64,000 nucleotides of DNA from Clostridia bacterium (GTDB lineage Bacteria; Bacillota; Clostridia; Christensenellales; Aristaeellaceae). The stretch lies in contig JAFXVR010000050.1 of assembly GCA_017534885.1 (NCBI GenBank), forward strand, positions 1 through 64,000, written 5' to 3'. The position numbers and the translations under genes are program-made. Position 1 is the first letter of the stretch. Each line of letters opens with the position of its first letter. The notes under the pieces were generated by a model, which worked only from the letters and a program-made list of their open reading frames with translations, was not told the origin of the DNA and searched no databases. Positions 32,978-41,752 of this stretch are shown one piece after another.

Positions 32978-34702
32978 TCATTCAGGAGACCCGCCTGCTT
33001 CTCCCCCGCAGCCTCTGTAGGCCAGGCAGAGCATGGTCAGATCGTCAAACTGCTCCGCATCCTTCACGAAGCCGTCCACCGCCCGGCGGACGCCTTTCAG
33101 TACTTCCTCCGGCGCTTCATCCTTCACCTGGTTCAGCGCGCCGATCATCCTTTCCACCCCGAACAGCTCCCCGTCGGCGCTTGTGGCCTCCGGCACGCCG
33201 TCCGTGTACAGGAACAGCTTATCTCCGGGGGCCAGGAGCAGCTCGTATTCCTTGTATTTCACCCCGTCCATGCCGCCGATGACAAAGCCATGCCTGTCCT
33301 TGTACAGCGCGAAATCCCCGCCGACCCGCCTGATCACCGGATACTCGTGTCCGGCGTTGGCGCAGGTCAGCCGGCCGGTGGAAATCTCGAGCACACCCAG
33401 CCAGACCGTCACAAACATTTCCGCCTGATTGTTGGAGCAGATCGCCTCGTTCATCCTGGTGAGGGTCTCCCCTGCTGACTTGCCCAGCATGGCGCAGCTC
33501 TGCAGGATGATCTTGGAGGCCATCATGAACAGCGCCGCCGGCACGCCCTTCCCGCTGACGTCCGCCATCACCAGGCCGAGATGGTTGTCGTCAATCAGGA
33601 AGAAATCGTAGAAATCTCCGCCCACCTCCTTGGCCGGATCCATGGTCGCATAGAGATCAAACTCAGACCTGTCCGGGAAAGGCGGGAAGATATGGGGCAG
33701 CATGGAGGCCTGTATGCGGGTCGCCAGCCCAAGCTCCGCGCTGACGTGCTCTTTCTCGGCAGTCATCCGGGTGACAGACTCCTCGTAATCTGCCAGATCG
33801 CGTTCCATATCCGCCATGATCCGGCTCAGGTGTTCCAGCTCATCTCTCGTGTGGATGTTCAGCCCGGAAAAGTGGTTGCTCACCGCCGCGCCAGCGCGCT
33901 TGTCCTGCACATAGGCCACAGCGGCGTCCGCGATGGCGTCTATGGGCTCGGCCACGGTTTTTCTGATGCGCCTGGTCACCAGCCACGTGATCAGGATTGT
34001 GACCGCCAGCAGCGCAATGCCGATCTGCAGCGCGTAGATCTTCATCTCCGAGATGACGCTGTTGACGGAAATATCCACCAGCACATAGGCGTAGATGTCG
34101 CTGTTTTCATCCCGTATGGGATAGCCGGCGGTGCACATCCAGCCGTATTTTTCCGTGTTGTCGATGTCATAGAGCATGCCCTCGCCGTTCCAGTTCAGGA
34201 ACTTTTCCATGCCGGCCATGGTCACGGATTCCCATGCGCCGGGCGCCAGCGCCTCCTCTGCGTCGGAATCCGCGATATAGACCATCGCGCAGGTTTCCCT
34301 GTCGTACATGGCCAGGTAGACATAGTCCACATCGATCACAAAATGCCGCAGCGTATGCACAATTTCCTCATGCGCGCCGTCAGGCTGTCCCGCTTCTTCA
34401 AGGCCGGCATAGAACCGCCGATATTCCGGCGTGCCCGCCATCTGCCGCTGCTCGGGAGTCAGGCTTCGGTAGACCGCCATGACATCCTTTGAGAAGCGAA
34501 TGATGTCCGCGTCTCCTGCGATGGTATCAGCCGCCTTGCCCGCGGTCACAAAAGCCCGCCTGATGGACTGCCGAACAAGGGCTGATCCATACAATCCCAG
34601 GCCGATGATGATCGCCACCAGACCGAAGAGGATCGAACTGATCACGGCGGTGCGCAGGGTTTTTGCAGGGAGGGAGCGCCTGATTTTCATGTATGCTTCC
34701 AT
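32978..34702 (-). CDS. Membrane SpoIIE/RsbU-type PP2C phosphatase with HAMP
   Basis: 574 residues; start at 34702 with GGAG 8 bases upstream. Two membrane segments (about 17-40 and 225-245) bracket an extracytoplasmic sensor; a HAMP-like region and coiled coil follow (VTRMTAEKEHVSAELGLATR). The PP2C domain (about 330-565) has MDPAKEVGGDFYDFF, MADVSGKGVPAA, NAGHEYPV and FDDLTMLCL with the metal-binding Asp residues. Such enzymes dephosphorylate anti-anti-sigma factors; no STAS or anti-sigma gene is nearby. Confidence 0.9.
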   Translation of the reverse strand: MEAYMKIRRSLPAKTLRTAVISSILFGLVAIIIGLGLYGSALVRQSIRRAFVTAGKAADTIAGDADIIRFSKDVMAVYRSLTPEQRQMAGTPEYRRFYAGLEEAGQPDGAHEEIVHTLRHFVIDVDYVYLAMYDRETCAMVYIADSDAEEALAPGAWESVTMAGMEKFLNWNGEGMLYDIDNTEKYGWMCTAGYPIRDENSDIYAYVLVDISVNSVISEMKIYALQIGIALLAVTILITWLVTRRIRKTVAEPIDAIADAAVAYVQDKRAGAAVSNHFSGLNIHTRDELEHLSRIMADMERDLADYEESVTRMTAEKEHVSAELGLATRIQASMLPHIFPPFPDRSEFDLYATMDPAKEVGGDFYDFFLIDDNHLGLVMADVSGKGVPAALFMMASKIILQSCAMLGKSAGETLTRMNEAICSNNQAEMFVTVWLGVLEISTGRLTCANAGHEYPVIRRVGGDFALYKDRHGFVIGGMDGVKYKEYELLLAPGDKLFLYTDGVPEATSADGELFGVERMIGALNQVKDEAPEEVLKGVRRAVDGFVKDAEQFDDLTMLCLAYRGCGGEAGGSPE

Positions 34703-34743
34703 TATGTTTTCTCCGGTGTTCGAGTCGTACCGTGCCTTTTCTG

Positions 34744-36246
34744 TCAGCCCCGCGCAATCCTTTTCTTTCCGGGTTCAATGGCCCGCTGTGGGCAGACCAG
34801 CACACACAGGTGGCATCCCACGCACTTTTTGCCATCCAGTACCGGACGGCGGTTTTCATCCAGCCGGATGGCCTGGTGCCCGCCATCCTCGCAGGAGATG
34901 CCGCAGCGGCCGCAGCCAATACACTTCTCCCGGATAAACTGCGGGAAGAGCACCGTGTCCCGCTCCAGCACATCCGTGGTATCGCTGAGGGAGAACAGCC
35001 CCAGGCCGACGGCTTCCTTGACCGAGGCAAAGCCTTTCTCCGCCAGGTATAGGTTCAAACCGGCCTTCAGGTCGTCGATGATCCGGAAGCCGTACTGCAT
35101 GACAGCTGTCGTGACCTGAATGGTTTCGCCGCCCATCAGGATGAATTCCAGGGCGTCCCTCCAGGTTTCCACCCCACCCATGGCAGAAAGATGCAAGCCC
35201 TTCAGGTTCGTGTTCTGCCCTAATTCGGCGATGAAGCGCAGGGCGATGGGCTTGACGGCATTGCCGCTGTATCCGCCCACAGCGCTCAATCCGTGTACGG
35301 CTGGCGCGGACACATAGGTGTGCGGATTCACGCCCACCACAGACTTGATCGTATTGATGGCCGAGATGCCGTCCGCGCCGCCGCGCCTGGCCGCCTCAGC
35401 CGCCGGGCTCATGGCTGCCACATTAGGGGTCAGCTTGGCCAGCACGGGAATGGAGCAGGCCTGTTTTGCCGCCCGCGTGAAACGCTCCACCAGCTCTGGC
35501 ACCTGTCCGATATCGCTGCCCAGGCCGCCCTCCGCCATGTTCGGGCAGGAGAGGTTCAGCTCAATGGCATCCGCGCCGTTTTCCTCGCAGAGCCGGGCCA
35601 GCTCGCCCCATTCCGCCTCATTCTGCCCCATGATGGAGGCAAGAATAAACTTGGAGGGATAATTCGCCTTCAGCCTGCGGAAGATCTCCATGTTCTCCGC
35701 CACGCTGTGGTCGGAGAGCTGCTCAATGTTCTTGAAACCGATGATGCCGCCGTCACTGCCGGTGATGGCCGAAAAGCGGGGCGAAGCCTCATGAATGTCA
35801 AGGGTGCAGATGGTCTTGAAGCACGCCCCTGCCCAGCCCGCCTCAAAAGCCCTGGCGCACATCTCATAGGTGCTGGCCACCACGGAGGAAGACAGCAGGA
35901 AGGGATTCTCCAGCGGAATGCCGCACAGATCGCATTTCAGGCGCTCCTCATCCGCCGGGATCGCGGTTTCACATTCCGGCTTCACCTGATAATACAGGCG
36001 GTTCATCAGATCACGGATGGGCACCTCTCCCGGCCTGGCGCAGGCGCGTTCACAGGGCGCTGAGCAGATCAGGCACGGATTGCACTCCGGAAGGCGCTGC
36101 GCCGCAGCCTGTTCGTTCTGAAACCAGACACTCCGCAGCAGGGACGCCGGCTTCACTTTTTCACAGGCGCTGTCGCAGGGCGCCTTTCCACACAGCGCGC
36201 ATCGGATCATATCAGCCCTTGGAATGACGGCATTCGCTCCGATCAC
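34744..36246 (-). CDS. PreA-like dihydropyrimidine dehydrogenase with fused N-terminal Fe-S domain
   Basis: 500 residues from a GTG with AAGGAAG upstream. Residues about 13-75 carry cysteines in CALCGKAPCDSAC and CNPCLICSAPCERAC, like the N-terminal cluster domain normally found in the partner PreT or GltD. Then comes a dihydroorotate-dehydrogenase-type FMN barrel (90-390) with NLSCPNM around the active-site Cys, and two C-terminal [4Fe-4S] motifs, CIGCGRCGISC and CVGCHLCVLVC. PreA reduces uracil or thymine with NADH. No preT gene follows, so electron input is unclear. Preceded by a good promoter. Confidence 0.85.
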   Translation of the reverse strand: MIGANAVIPRADMIRCALCGKAPCDSACEKVKPASLLRSVWFQNEQAAAQRLPECNPCLICSAPCERACARPGEVPIRDLMNRLYYQVKPECETAIPADEERLKCDLCGIPLENPFLLSSSVVASTYEMCARAFEAGWAGACFKTICTLDIHEASPRFSAITGSDGGIIGFKNIEQLSDHSVAENMEIFRRLKANYPSKFILASIMGQNEAEWGELARLCEENGADAIELNLSCPNMAEGGLGSDIGQVPELVERFTRAAKQACSIPVLAKLTPNVAAMSPAAEAARRGGADGISAINTIKSVVGVNPHTYVSAPAVHGLSAVGGYSGNAVKPIALRFIAELGQNTNLKGLHLSAMGGVETWRDALEFILMGGETIQVTTAVMQYGFRIIDDLKAGLNLYLAEKGFASVKEAVGLGLFSLSDTTDVLERDTVLFPQFIREKCIGCGRCGISCEDGGHQAIRLDENRRPVLDGKKCVGCHLCVLVCPQRAIEPGKKRIARG

Positions 36247-36321
36247 GGTTCTCTTCCTTTCTCATATGGTCTCTCGGGGGAGCTGAAGAAGCAGAGTCTA
36301 CCCTTCTGTTGCAGCGCTTTC

Positions 36322-36350
36322 ATTATAACATACCGGCTTTTTTGTTACAA
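36322..36350 (-). promoter_or_regulatory. Promoter for the PreA-like gene
   Basis: TTGTAA, 17 bp, TATAAT on the minus strand, about 76 bp before the GTG start. Confidence 0.75.
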
Positions 36351-36412
36351 GACCCATTCTGTCTGCGTTTCCGCAGGGCAAAAACCCGGCCGGTATCAAG
36401 CCAAAAAACCTA

Positions 36413-36441
36413 TTGAACATTTTTGACAAATCAAGTATAGT
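36413..36441 (+). promoter_or_regulatory. Promoter for glgA
   Basis: TTGAAC, 17 bp, TATAGT; a second TTGACA lies inside the spacer at 36423 but has no matching -10. Confidence 0.65.
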
Positions 36442-36498
36442 ATCATCAGAGGCCGGCAGAGGGGCTGGCAATCACGGACAAGAGAAGGAGTGTCGGAT

Positions 36499-37983
36499 AT
36501 GTCGAATGAAAACTGGTTCGTCGGCGGCGAGAAAGGCATGAAAGTCGCTTTCATCGGCTCGGAGTGCTATCCCTTCATCAAAACGGGCGGACTTGGAGAC
36601 GTGATGTACGCCCTGCCCAGGGCACTGCTGCGCCAGGGCTGCGAAGTGCGCGTCTTCATGCCCTATTACCGGTGCATCCCGGAGAAGTTCAAGAATCAGA
36701 TGACCTACATCGGCTCCTTCATGATGAACCTGACCCAGGACGGCCGCACCTTCTATGTCGGCATCATGGAAACAGAGCTGGACGGCGTGACCTACGATTT
36801 CATCGACAACCAGGAGTTCTTCGACTGGGGCAACCCCTACACCGGGCTCTGGGAGGATATTCCCAAGTACTGCTATTTTTCGAAGGCCTCCCTCGCGGTG
36901 CTGAATTACCTGAACTGGATTCCCAACGTGATCCATTGCCACGACTGGCAGGCAGCCGTGGTTCCCGTCTATCTGCGCACGCTCTTCGACGGAACGCCCG
37001 TCGGCGCAGCCCGCAGCATCCTGACCATCCACAACCTGCGCTTCCAGGGCATCTGCAGCATCGACCACCTGAAGTACTGGACAGGCCTGCCGGACTACCT
37101 CTTCGACTATCCTGTGTTCAAGGTCAGCGAGGCTGAGGCCAACATGTTCAAGGGCGGCCTTGCCTACACGGACCGGATCACCACCGTCAGCGAGACCTAT
37201 GCCGAGGAGATTCAGACGGACTTCTACGGTGAGAACCTGAACGGCCATCTCTGGTATCACCGGGCGAAGCTGAAGGGCATCGTCAACGGCATCGACATCG
37301 ACATCTGGAACAGCAGGACGGACAAGCTGCTGCCCGCCGTCTACAGCGAAAAGGACGTGCTGGAAGCCAAGCGGAAGAACAAGAAAGCCCTGCAGGAGCG
37401 CCTGGGGCTGGAGGTGGATGAGGACAAGTTCGTCATCGGCCTGATCTCCCGCCTGACAGACCAGAAGGGCCTTGATCTGATCAACGCCATCTTCACCCAG
37501 ATGATTGACGACCGCATCCAGGTGGTCATCCTCGGCACGGGCGATCCGCGCTATGAGGACGCCTTCCGCTACTACGAGAGCGCCTATCCCGGCCAGGTCT
37601 GCGCCTACATCAAGTACGACGAAAGCCTTGCCCACCAGATCTACGCCGGGTCTGACGCCCTGCTGGTGCCCAGCCTCTTTGAGCCCTGCGGCCTGACCCA
37701 GCTGATCGCCATGCGCTACGGCACAATTCCGATCGTGCGCGAAACCGGCGGCCTCAAGGACACGGTGGATCCCTACAACGAGTACACCGGAGAAGGAAAC
37801 GGCTTCACCTTCGACCAGTACCGGGCCGAGCTGCTGCTGGATGCCATCAAGCGGGCCGAGCAGGTGTATGTGGAGGATCGCGCCAGCTGGGACACCCTGG
37901 TGACCAGAGACATGGAGAAGGACGTTTCCTGGGAGCATTCCGCTGACCTGTACCTGAAGCTTTACGAGGAGCTGAAGAGGTAA
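36499..37983 (+). CDS. glgA: Glycogen synthase (ADP-glucose type, GT5)
   Basis: 494 residues from the ATG at 36499, which sits 8 bases after GAAGGAG; a GTG at 36490 overlaps that site and is rejected. The GT5 hallmark KTGGLGDV is at 28-35, and the C-terminal donor-binding motif is present (PSLFEPCGLTQLIAMRYG, then ETGGLKDTV). GlgA extends alpha-1,4-glucan from ADP-glucose. No other glg gene is adjacent; the gene is monocistronic with its own promoter and terminator. Confidence 0.94.
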   Translation: MSNENWFVGGEKGMKVAFIGSECYPFIKTGGLGDVMYALPRALLRQGCEVRVFMPYYRCIPEKFKNQMTYIGSFMMNLTQDGRTFYVGIMETELDGVTYDFIDNQEFFDWGNPYTGLWEDIPKYCYFSKASLAVLNYLNWIPNVIHCHDWQAAVVPVYLRTLFDGTPVGAARSILTIHNLRFQGICSIDHLKYWTGLPDYLFDYPVFKVSEAEANMFKGGLAYTDRITTVSETYAEEIQTDFYGENLNGHLWYHRAKLKGIVNGIDIDIWNSRTDKLLPAVYSEKDVLEAKRKNKKALQERLGLEVDEDKFVIGLISRLTDQKGLDLINAIFTQMIDDRIQVVILGTGDPRYEDAFRYYESAYPGQVCAYIKYDESLAHQIYAGSDALLVPSLFEPCGLTQLIAMRYGTIPIVRETGGLKDTVDPYNEYTGEGNGFTFDQYRAELLLDAIKRAEQVYVEDRASWDTLVTRDMEKDVSWEHSADLYLKLYEELKR

Positions 37984-38031
37984 GCTGCCTTCCGAACCAT
38001 CCGGGCCGTCCGGATCACCGCTGATATCTCG

Positions 38032-38065
38032 AAAAGAGCCCCGGTCATCTGTACCGGGGCTTTTC
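38032..38065 (+). terminator. Terminator after glgA
   Basis: AAAAGAGCCCCGGT pairs with ACCGGGGCTTTT around a 6-base loop; A and T tracts on both sides make it usable in both directions. Confidence 0.8.
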
Positions 38066-38109
38066 TATGTCTGGCATATGTGCTGAGGAGCGGGAAGCTT
38101 GATGTCCCA

Positions 38110-39519
38110 TCACTTGACTCTTGCCGCTTCCTGCTCCGCCCAGACAACCGCTCCCTCATGGTCGATATACATCATCTGCTCATCCTTGACGACCAGGGCG
38201 AGGCCATCCCGGAAGTTGCTCGCGATATCGTACTGCGGCGGGATGACCCAGCCGGCCTGTTCATCGATGTAGCCCCAGAGAGCGTCCTGATACACGGCGC
38301 TCAGACCTTCCGAAAAGGCCGGGCTGTTTTCGAAGATGAAGCCGGTCAATGCTTCACTGCCCTCAGCGGTCAAACGGTACAGGCTGCTTGAATCGACGCG
38401 CTGGCCATCCGGCAGAAATGCGATCTTGTGAACCCAGAACAGGCCGTTTTCAGCAATCTCGTCCTGAAGCTCGAACGTGACGGATTCATCCGCCGTGACC
38501 GGGAGCGAGCATACAATGCGGCCTTCCCTGTCCAGGAGGGCGCAGGAAGAATGGTTTTCCCCGTCGGTGCTTCTCATTGTCGCAAAGCCGTTGCGGTATT
38601 GGAGCGCTCTGTAATCAACGCACCCGAGCAGCAGGGTCGGCTCATAGGCTGCGGGAACAATGGTATTTCCGCCCGAATCCATCACACCGAGTTTCCCATT
38701 CTGGACAAAAAATACCCGTCCTTCGCTGATTTCGCCGCACCATTCATATACGGGTGAAAGAACCACTGTCCCGTCCGGCTTCGCGAGGCCGATCTTTCCA
38801 CTCCGGTCGTGGATCTTCAGCACACCTCCGCTAGCATTGCCCGCGGGCCAGATGCTTTCCGGAAAGCTGACCCGCTTGCCGGATGAATCCAGCAAAAAGG
38901 GATCGTACATATGGTCGCCCATCTTCATGATCCAGAAAGCATATCCCTCCGCAAAGGGTCTGCTTTCCTGAACCTCTCCCTCGAAATAGAAGGGAATGGC
39001 GGATTTGCCATTGCTGCGGTGACAGTATGCGCCCATAACGCTGCGGCTGCCATCCGCCGATGAATAGGTGCCATACTCCACCCTAATCAGGTCGGTGTCA
39101 GTCGGGTCGTAATCGATCAAGGGGTACACAGGAGCGCTGAAATACCCGCTCGCCTTGTCATACCAGCCGTACCGGAAGCTGAGGCCCCCATCTTGGTGAT
39201 TGTTGACAGAAACAACGCTGTACACCGTACCTTTATCTTCAATCATGTCATACCTGACAGGCACAACCTCTTCGCCATCCCTGTTGATCAATCCACAGCT
39301 GAAATGATCTTTGTCCTTGTAGCTGCATTTGACAATTGCCGTATTCCCGCTGAAGGGTTCCGCGTAGTCCCACTGCGGTTCAATCACTACTTCACCTGCC
39401 CGGTTCATATAGCCCTAGAGACCGTTCACGCGGATGGGATAGATGCTCTCGCTTTCTTCCGCGCATGCGCAAAGCGGCGCGAAGAAAAGGATGACGAACA
39501 GGATTGCTAGGCGTTTCAT
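38110..39519 (-). pseudogene. WG-repeat secreted protein interrupted by an in-frame TAG
   Basis: Read from the ATG at 39519 the frame gives a signal peptide (MKRLAILFVILFFAPLCACA), then YPIRVNGL, then TAG at 39417-39415 (codon 35), then GYMNRAGEVVIEPQWDYAEP and 430 further codons of intact WG repeats. The paralogue at 23934-25328 reads YPIRVDDLWGYMNRAG at this place, so the TAG replaces the Trp codon TGG by a single G-to-A change. Everything downstream is open, with GWYDKASGYF, LWGYIDEQAGWVIPPQY and similar repeats. Either it is a recent pseudogene, or the amber is read through. It has a good promoter. Confidence 0.8.
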
Positions 39520-39639
39520 GGACATTCAGCCTTCTTTGCATCCGCATGATGTGAAGGTTCCCTGCCTGTTTGATTTCATTGTGCTTCGGCTGTCCGGACA
39601 GTTTCACGACCGGAATTCCGATTGCAATCATTCGCGTTC

Positions 39640-39668
39640 AGTGTAGCATATATACCTGCTGATTTCAA
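39640..39668 (-). promoter_or_regulatory. Promoter for the interrupted WG-repeat gene
   Basis: TTGAAA, 17 bp, TACACT on the minus strand, about 120 bp before the ATG at 39519. Confidence 0.65.
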
Positions 39669-39801
39669 TTGTCGAAAGGCAATTCTTCCCCATACACCAC
39701 TCAGCTTGATTTCAGAGGAATTCTCCGCATCCCTGTCGAATAATCCATATGCTGGAAGAATCCATGTAAATCAACTAACCAACCGACAGGAGGGACACGC
39801 A

Positions 39802-40419
39802 ATGAAGGTACTGCTGATCAACGGAAGCCCGGATGCCAATGGCTGCATTCACACGGCTCTGGTCTTAGCCGCGGAAGAGCTGAACCGGGAGGGCATCGAA
39901 ACCGAAGAGATTCATGTGGGCAACAAGGCCATCCGGGGCTGCATCGCCTGCCTCAAGTGCAAGCAGACGGGGCGCTGCGTTTTCAACGATCTGGTGAACG
40001 AGGTCTCCCCCAAACTGGCGGAGGCGGATGGCCTCGTGGTCGGGTCGCCTGTGTACTACGGGACGCCCAACGGCACGGTACTGTCCTTCATGCAGCGCCT
40101 GTTCTACAGCTGCGGCTGCGATCTGCACATGAAGGTCGGCGCGTCGGTGGTCTCCTGCCGCCGGGGCGGAAACAGCGCGACGTTTGAAGCGCTGAACCAG
40201 TTCTTTGGCATCAGCGGCATGCCCACTGTTCCCAGCACCTACTGGAACGATGTGCACGGCTACAGTGGTGAGGATGTCCTCGCCGATGTGGAAGGCTGCG
40301 AGACGATCCGCAACATGGCCAGGAACATGGCTTTCATGATCAAATCCATTCAGGCAGGCAAAGAGCAGTTCGGAAAGCCGGACGCGAAGCACACACAGTT
40401 CATGAATTTCATCCGATAA
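39802..40419 (+). CDS. NADPH-dependent FMN reductase / iron-sulfur flavoprotein-like
   Basis: 205 residues from the ATG at 39802 with CAGGAGGG 8 bases upstream; the frame is open earlier but without a ribosome site. Flavodoxin-like fold: MKVLLINGSPDANGCIHTAL with the phosphate-binding loop, then a cysteine group GCIACLKCKQTGRC and the flavin loop SPVYYGTPNG. This places it with flavin reductases that carry a cysteine motif as in iron-sulfur flavoproteins. It probably moves electrons between NAD(P)H and small acceptors. The upstream 120 bp show no clear promoter. Confidence 0.85.
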   Translation: MKVLLINGSPDANGCIHTALVLAAEELNREGIETEEIHVGNKAIRGCIACLKCKQTGRCVFNDLVNEVSPKLAEADGLVVGSPVYYGTPNGTVLSFMQRLFYSCGCDLHMKVGASVVSCRRGGNSATFEALNQFFGISGMPTVPSTYWNDVHGYSGEDVLADVEGCETIRNMARNMAFMIKSIQAGKEQFGKPDAKHTQFMNFIR

Positions 40420-40613
40420 ATGAAACCCAAGCCCTTCATTGGTTTCATGGACGTGCGTTCTCAAGAGCCGCGAGGATTTCCAGCAGGCGCAGTTCGGTCA
40501 TGTTCATTTCCCCCTGTTCATTCTCCCGATTCTGTGCTATGCTTGTGATGGCAGAGCGCCTGTCTGCATCAGCTGAAACAGGCCATATCAGCATAAGGAG
40601 CGGGATCATTCAT

Positions 40614-41711
40614 ATGAGCAGGCTGACCTATGTATTCGTCCACGGCTTATCCGGCTGGGGAAGCTATGACAAAACCTATCAGCGCCTGCCCTACTGGGGA
40701 ATGCGCGGCGGCGATCTGATGGTCTTTCTCCGGGAGAAGGGCTTTGATTGCTATGCCGCTTCTGTCGCGCCGACGGGCAGCGCCTGGGATCGCGCCTGCG
40801 AGCTGTATGCACAGATTGCGGGCACGAAGGTCGATTATGGCGAGGCGCACAGCCGGAAGTTCGGGCATGAACGGTTTGGCCGGGACTTTTCTGCCTGTCC
40901 GCTGATCCCCGTCTGGAATGAGGGCACCCATCTGGTGCTGCTCGGCCATTCCTTTGGCGGCGCAACGGTTCGCCTTTTCGCCCAGCTCCTGGCTTCCGGC
41001 GATCAGCAAGAGCAGGAAAGCACACCGGATGAAACACTTTCACCTCTGTTTGCGGGCGGCATGGGAGCGCGTGTTCACAGCATCGTCACCCTGGCCTCGC
41101 CCATGAACGGCTCCACCGCCTATGACATGATGGAGGATCCCCAGTTTGATCCCCACAGCGTCCGGACGCCCTGGTGGTGCGAGATTCCGGCCAGAATGAT
41201 GGTGAAGAGAGCCAGAGCCCAGGGGGACGGCCGGGACGAAAGGGATTTAGCGGGCTATGATATGCATATCGACCAGGCGCTGGCGATGAATGCGCGGATG
41301 CCGGAGCAGCCGGGCGTGTACTACTTCTCGGTGCCATGCAGGTTTACGGACAGGCAGCCCGATGGCACCCATAAGCCCCGGCGCGGGATGGAGCCGCTCA
41401 TGGTGAAGCGTTCCTGGCAGATGGGCGCGTATGCCGGCAGCACCAGAGGCGGGATTCGCGTTGATGAGAGCTGGCGGGAGAATGACGGGCTGGTGAACAC
41501 GGTTTCCGCCATGTCACCCGCCGGAGCGCCGTCCAAGCCGCTGGACAGGGCACAGATTGAGCCCGGCGTCTGGAACGTCTTCCCAACGGTAGAGGGAGAT
41601 CACATGTGGCTGCAGGGCGGTCTGCTCCACAAGCATGACGTCCGGGATTTCTATCTGGAGCTGCTGACCATGATCGAATCCATTGTTCCCGGCCAGTCCT
41701 CCCCCGCGTGA
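40614..41711 (+). CDS. Lipase / alpha-beta hydrolase of the staphylococcal lipase type
   Basis: 365 residues from the ATG at 40614 with AAGGAG 9 bases upstream. N-terminal YVFVHGLSGWG supplies the oxyanion loop; GHSFGG holds nucleophile Ser113; DYGEAHSRKFGHERFGR is the conserved stretch of staphylococcal-type triacylglycerol lipases. A late His in GDHMWLQGG is the likely catalytic histidine, and the Asp is probably in the preceding 80 residues. There is no signal peptide, unlike most secreted lipases, so it may act inside the cell or leave by another route. Confidence 0.85.
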   Translation: MSRLTYVFVHGLSGWGSYDKTYQRLPYWGMRGGDLMVFLREKGFDCYAASVAPTGSAWDRACELYAQIAGTKVDYGEAHSRKFGHERFGRDFSACPLIPVWNEGTHLVLLGHSFGGATVRLFAQLLASGDQQEQESTPDETLSPLFAGGMGARVHSIVTLASPMNGSTAYDMMEDPQFDPHSVRTPWWCEIPARMMVKRARAQGDGRDERDLAGYDMHIDQALAMNARMPEQPGVYYFSVPCRFTDRQPDGTHKPRRGMEPLMVKRSWQMGAYAGSTRGGIRVDESWRENDGLVNTVSAMSPAGAPSKPLDRAQIEPGVWNVFPTVEGDHMWLQGGLLHKHDVRDFYLELLTMIESIVPGQSSPA

Positions 41712-41713
41712 TG

Positions 41714-41739
41714 AAAACCCTCCGCCAATTGGCAGAGGG
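41714..41739 (-). terminator. Terminator for the amidohydrolase gene
   Basis: CCCTCTGCC / GGCGGAGGG stem with an AATT loop, followed on the minus strand by TTTT. It lies in the 41-bp gap between two convergent genes. Confidence 0.55.
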
Positions 41740-41752
41740 ATCGGAGCGGCCT

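Noticed and set aside
39415-39417. Pyrrolysine at the amber codon
   Set aside because: No methylamine methyltransferase or pyl gene is in the window and the paralogue has Trp here, not Lys; a point mutation explains it.
40445-40507. A 20-codon minus-strand frame (MNMTELRLLEILAALENARP) with a fair ribosome site
   Set aside because: It is Leu-rich and near a hairpin, so a leader peptide or truncated regulator is possible, but there is no promoter, no homology and no downstream gene on that strand to control.
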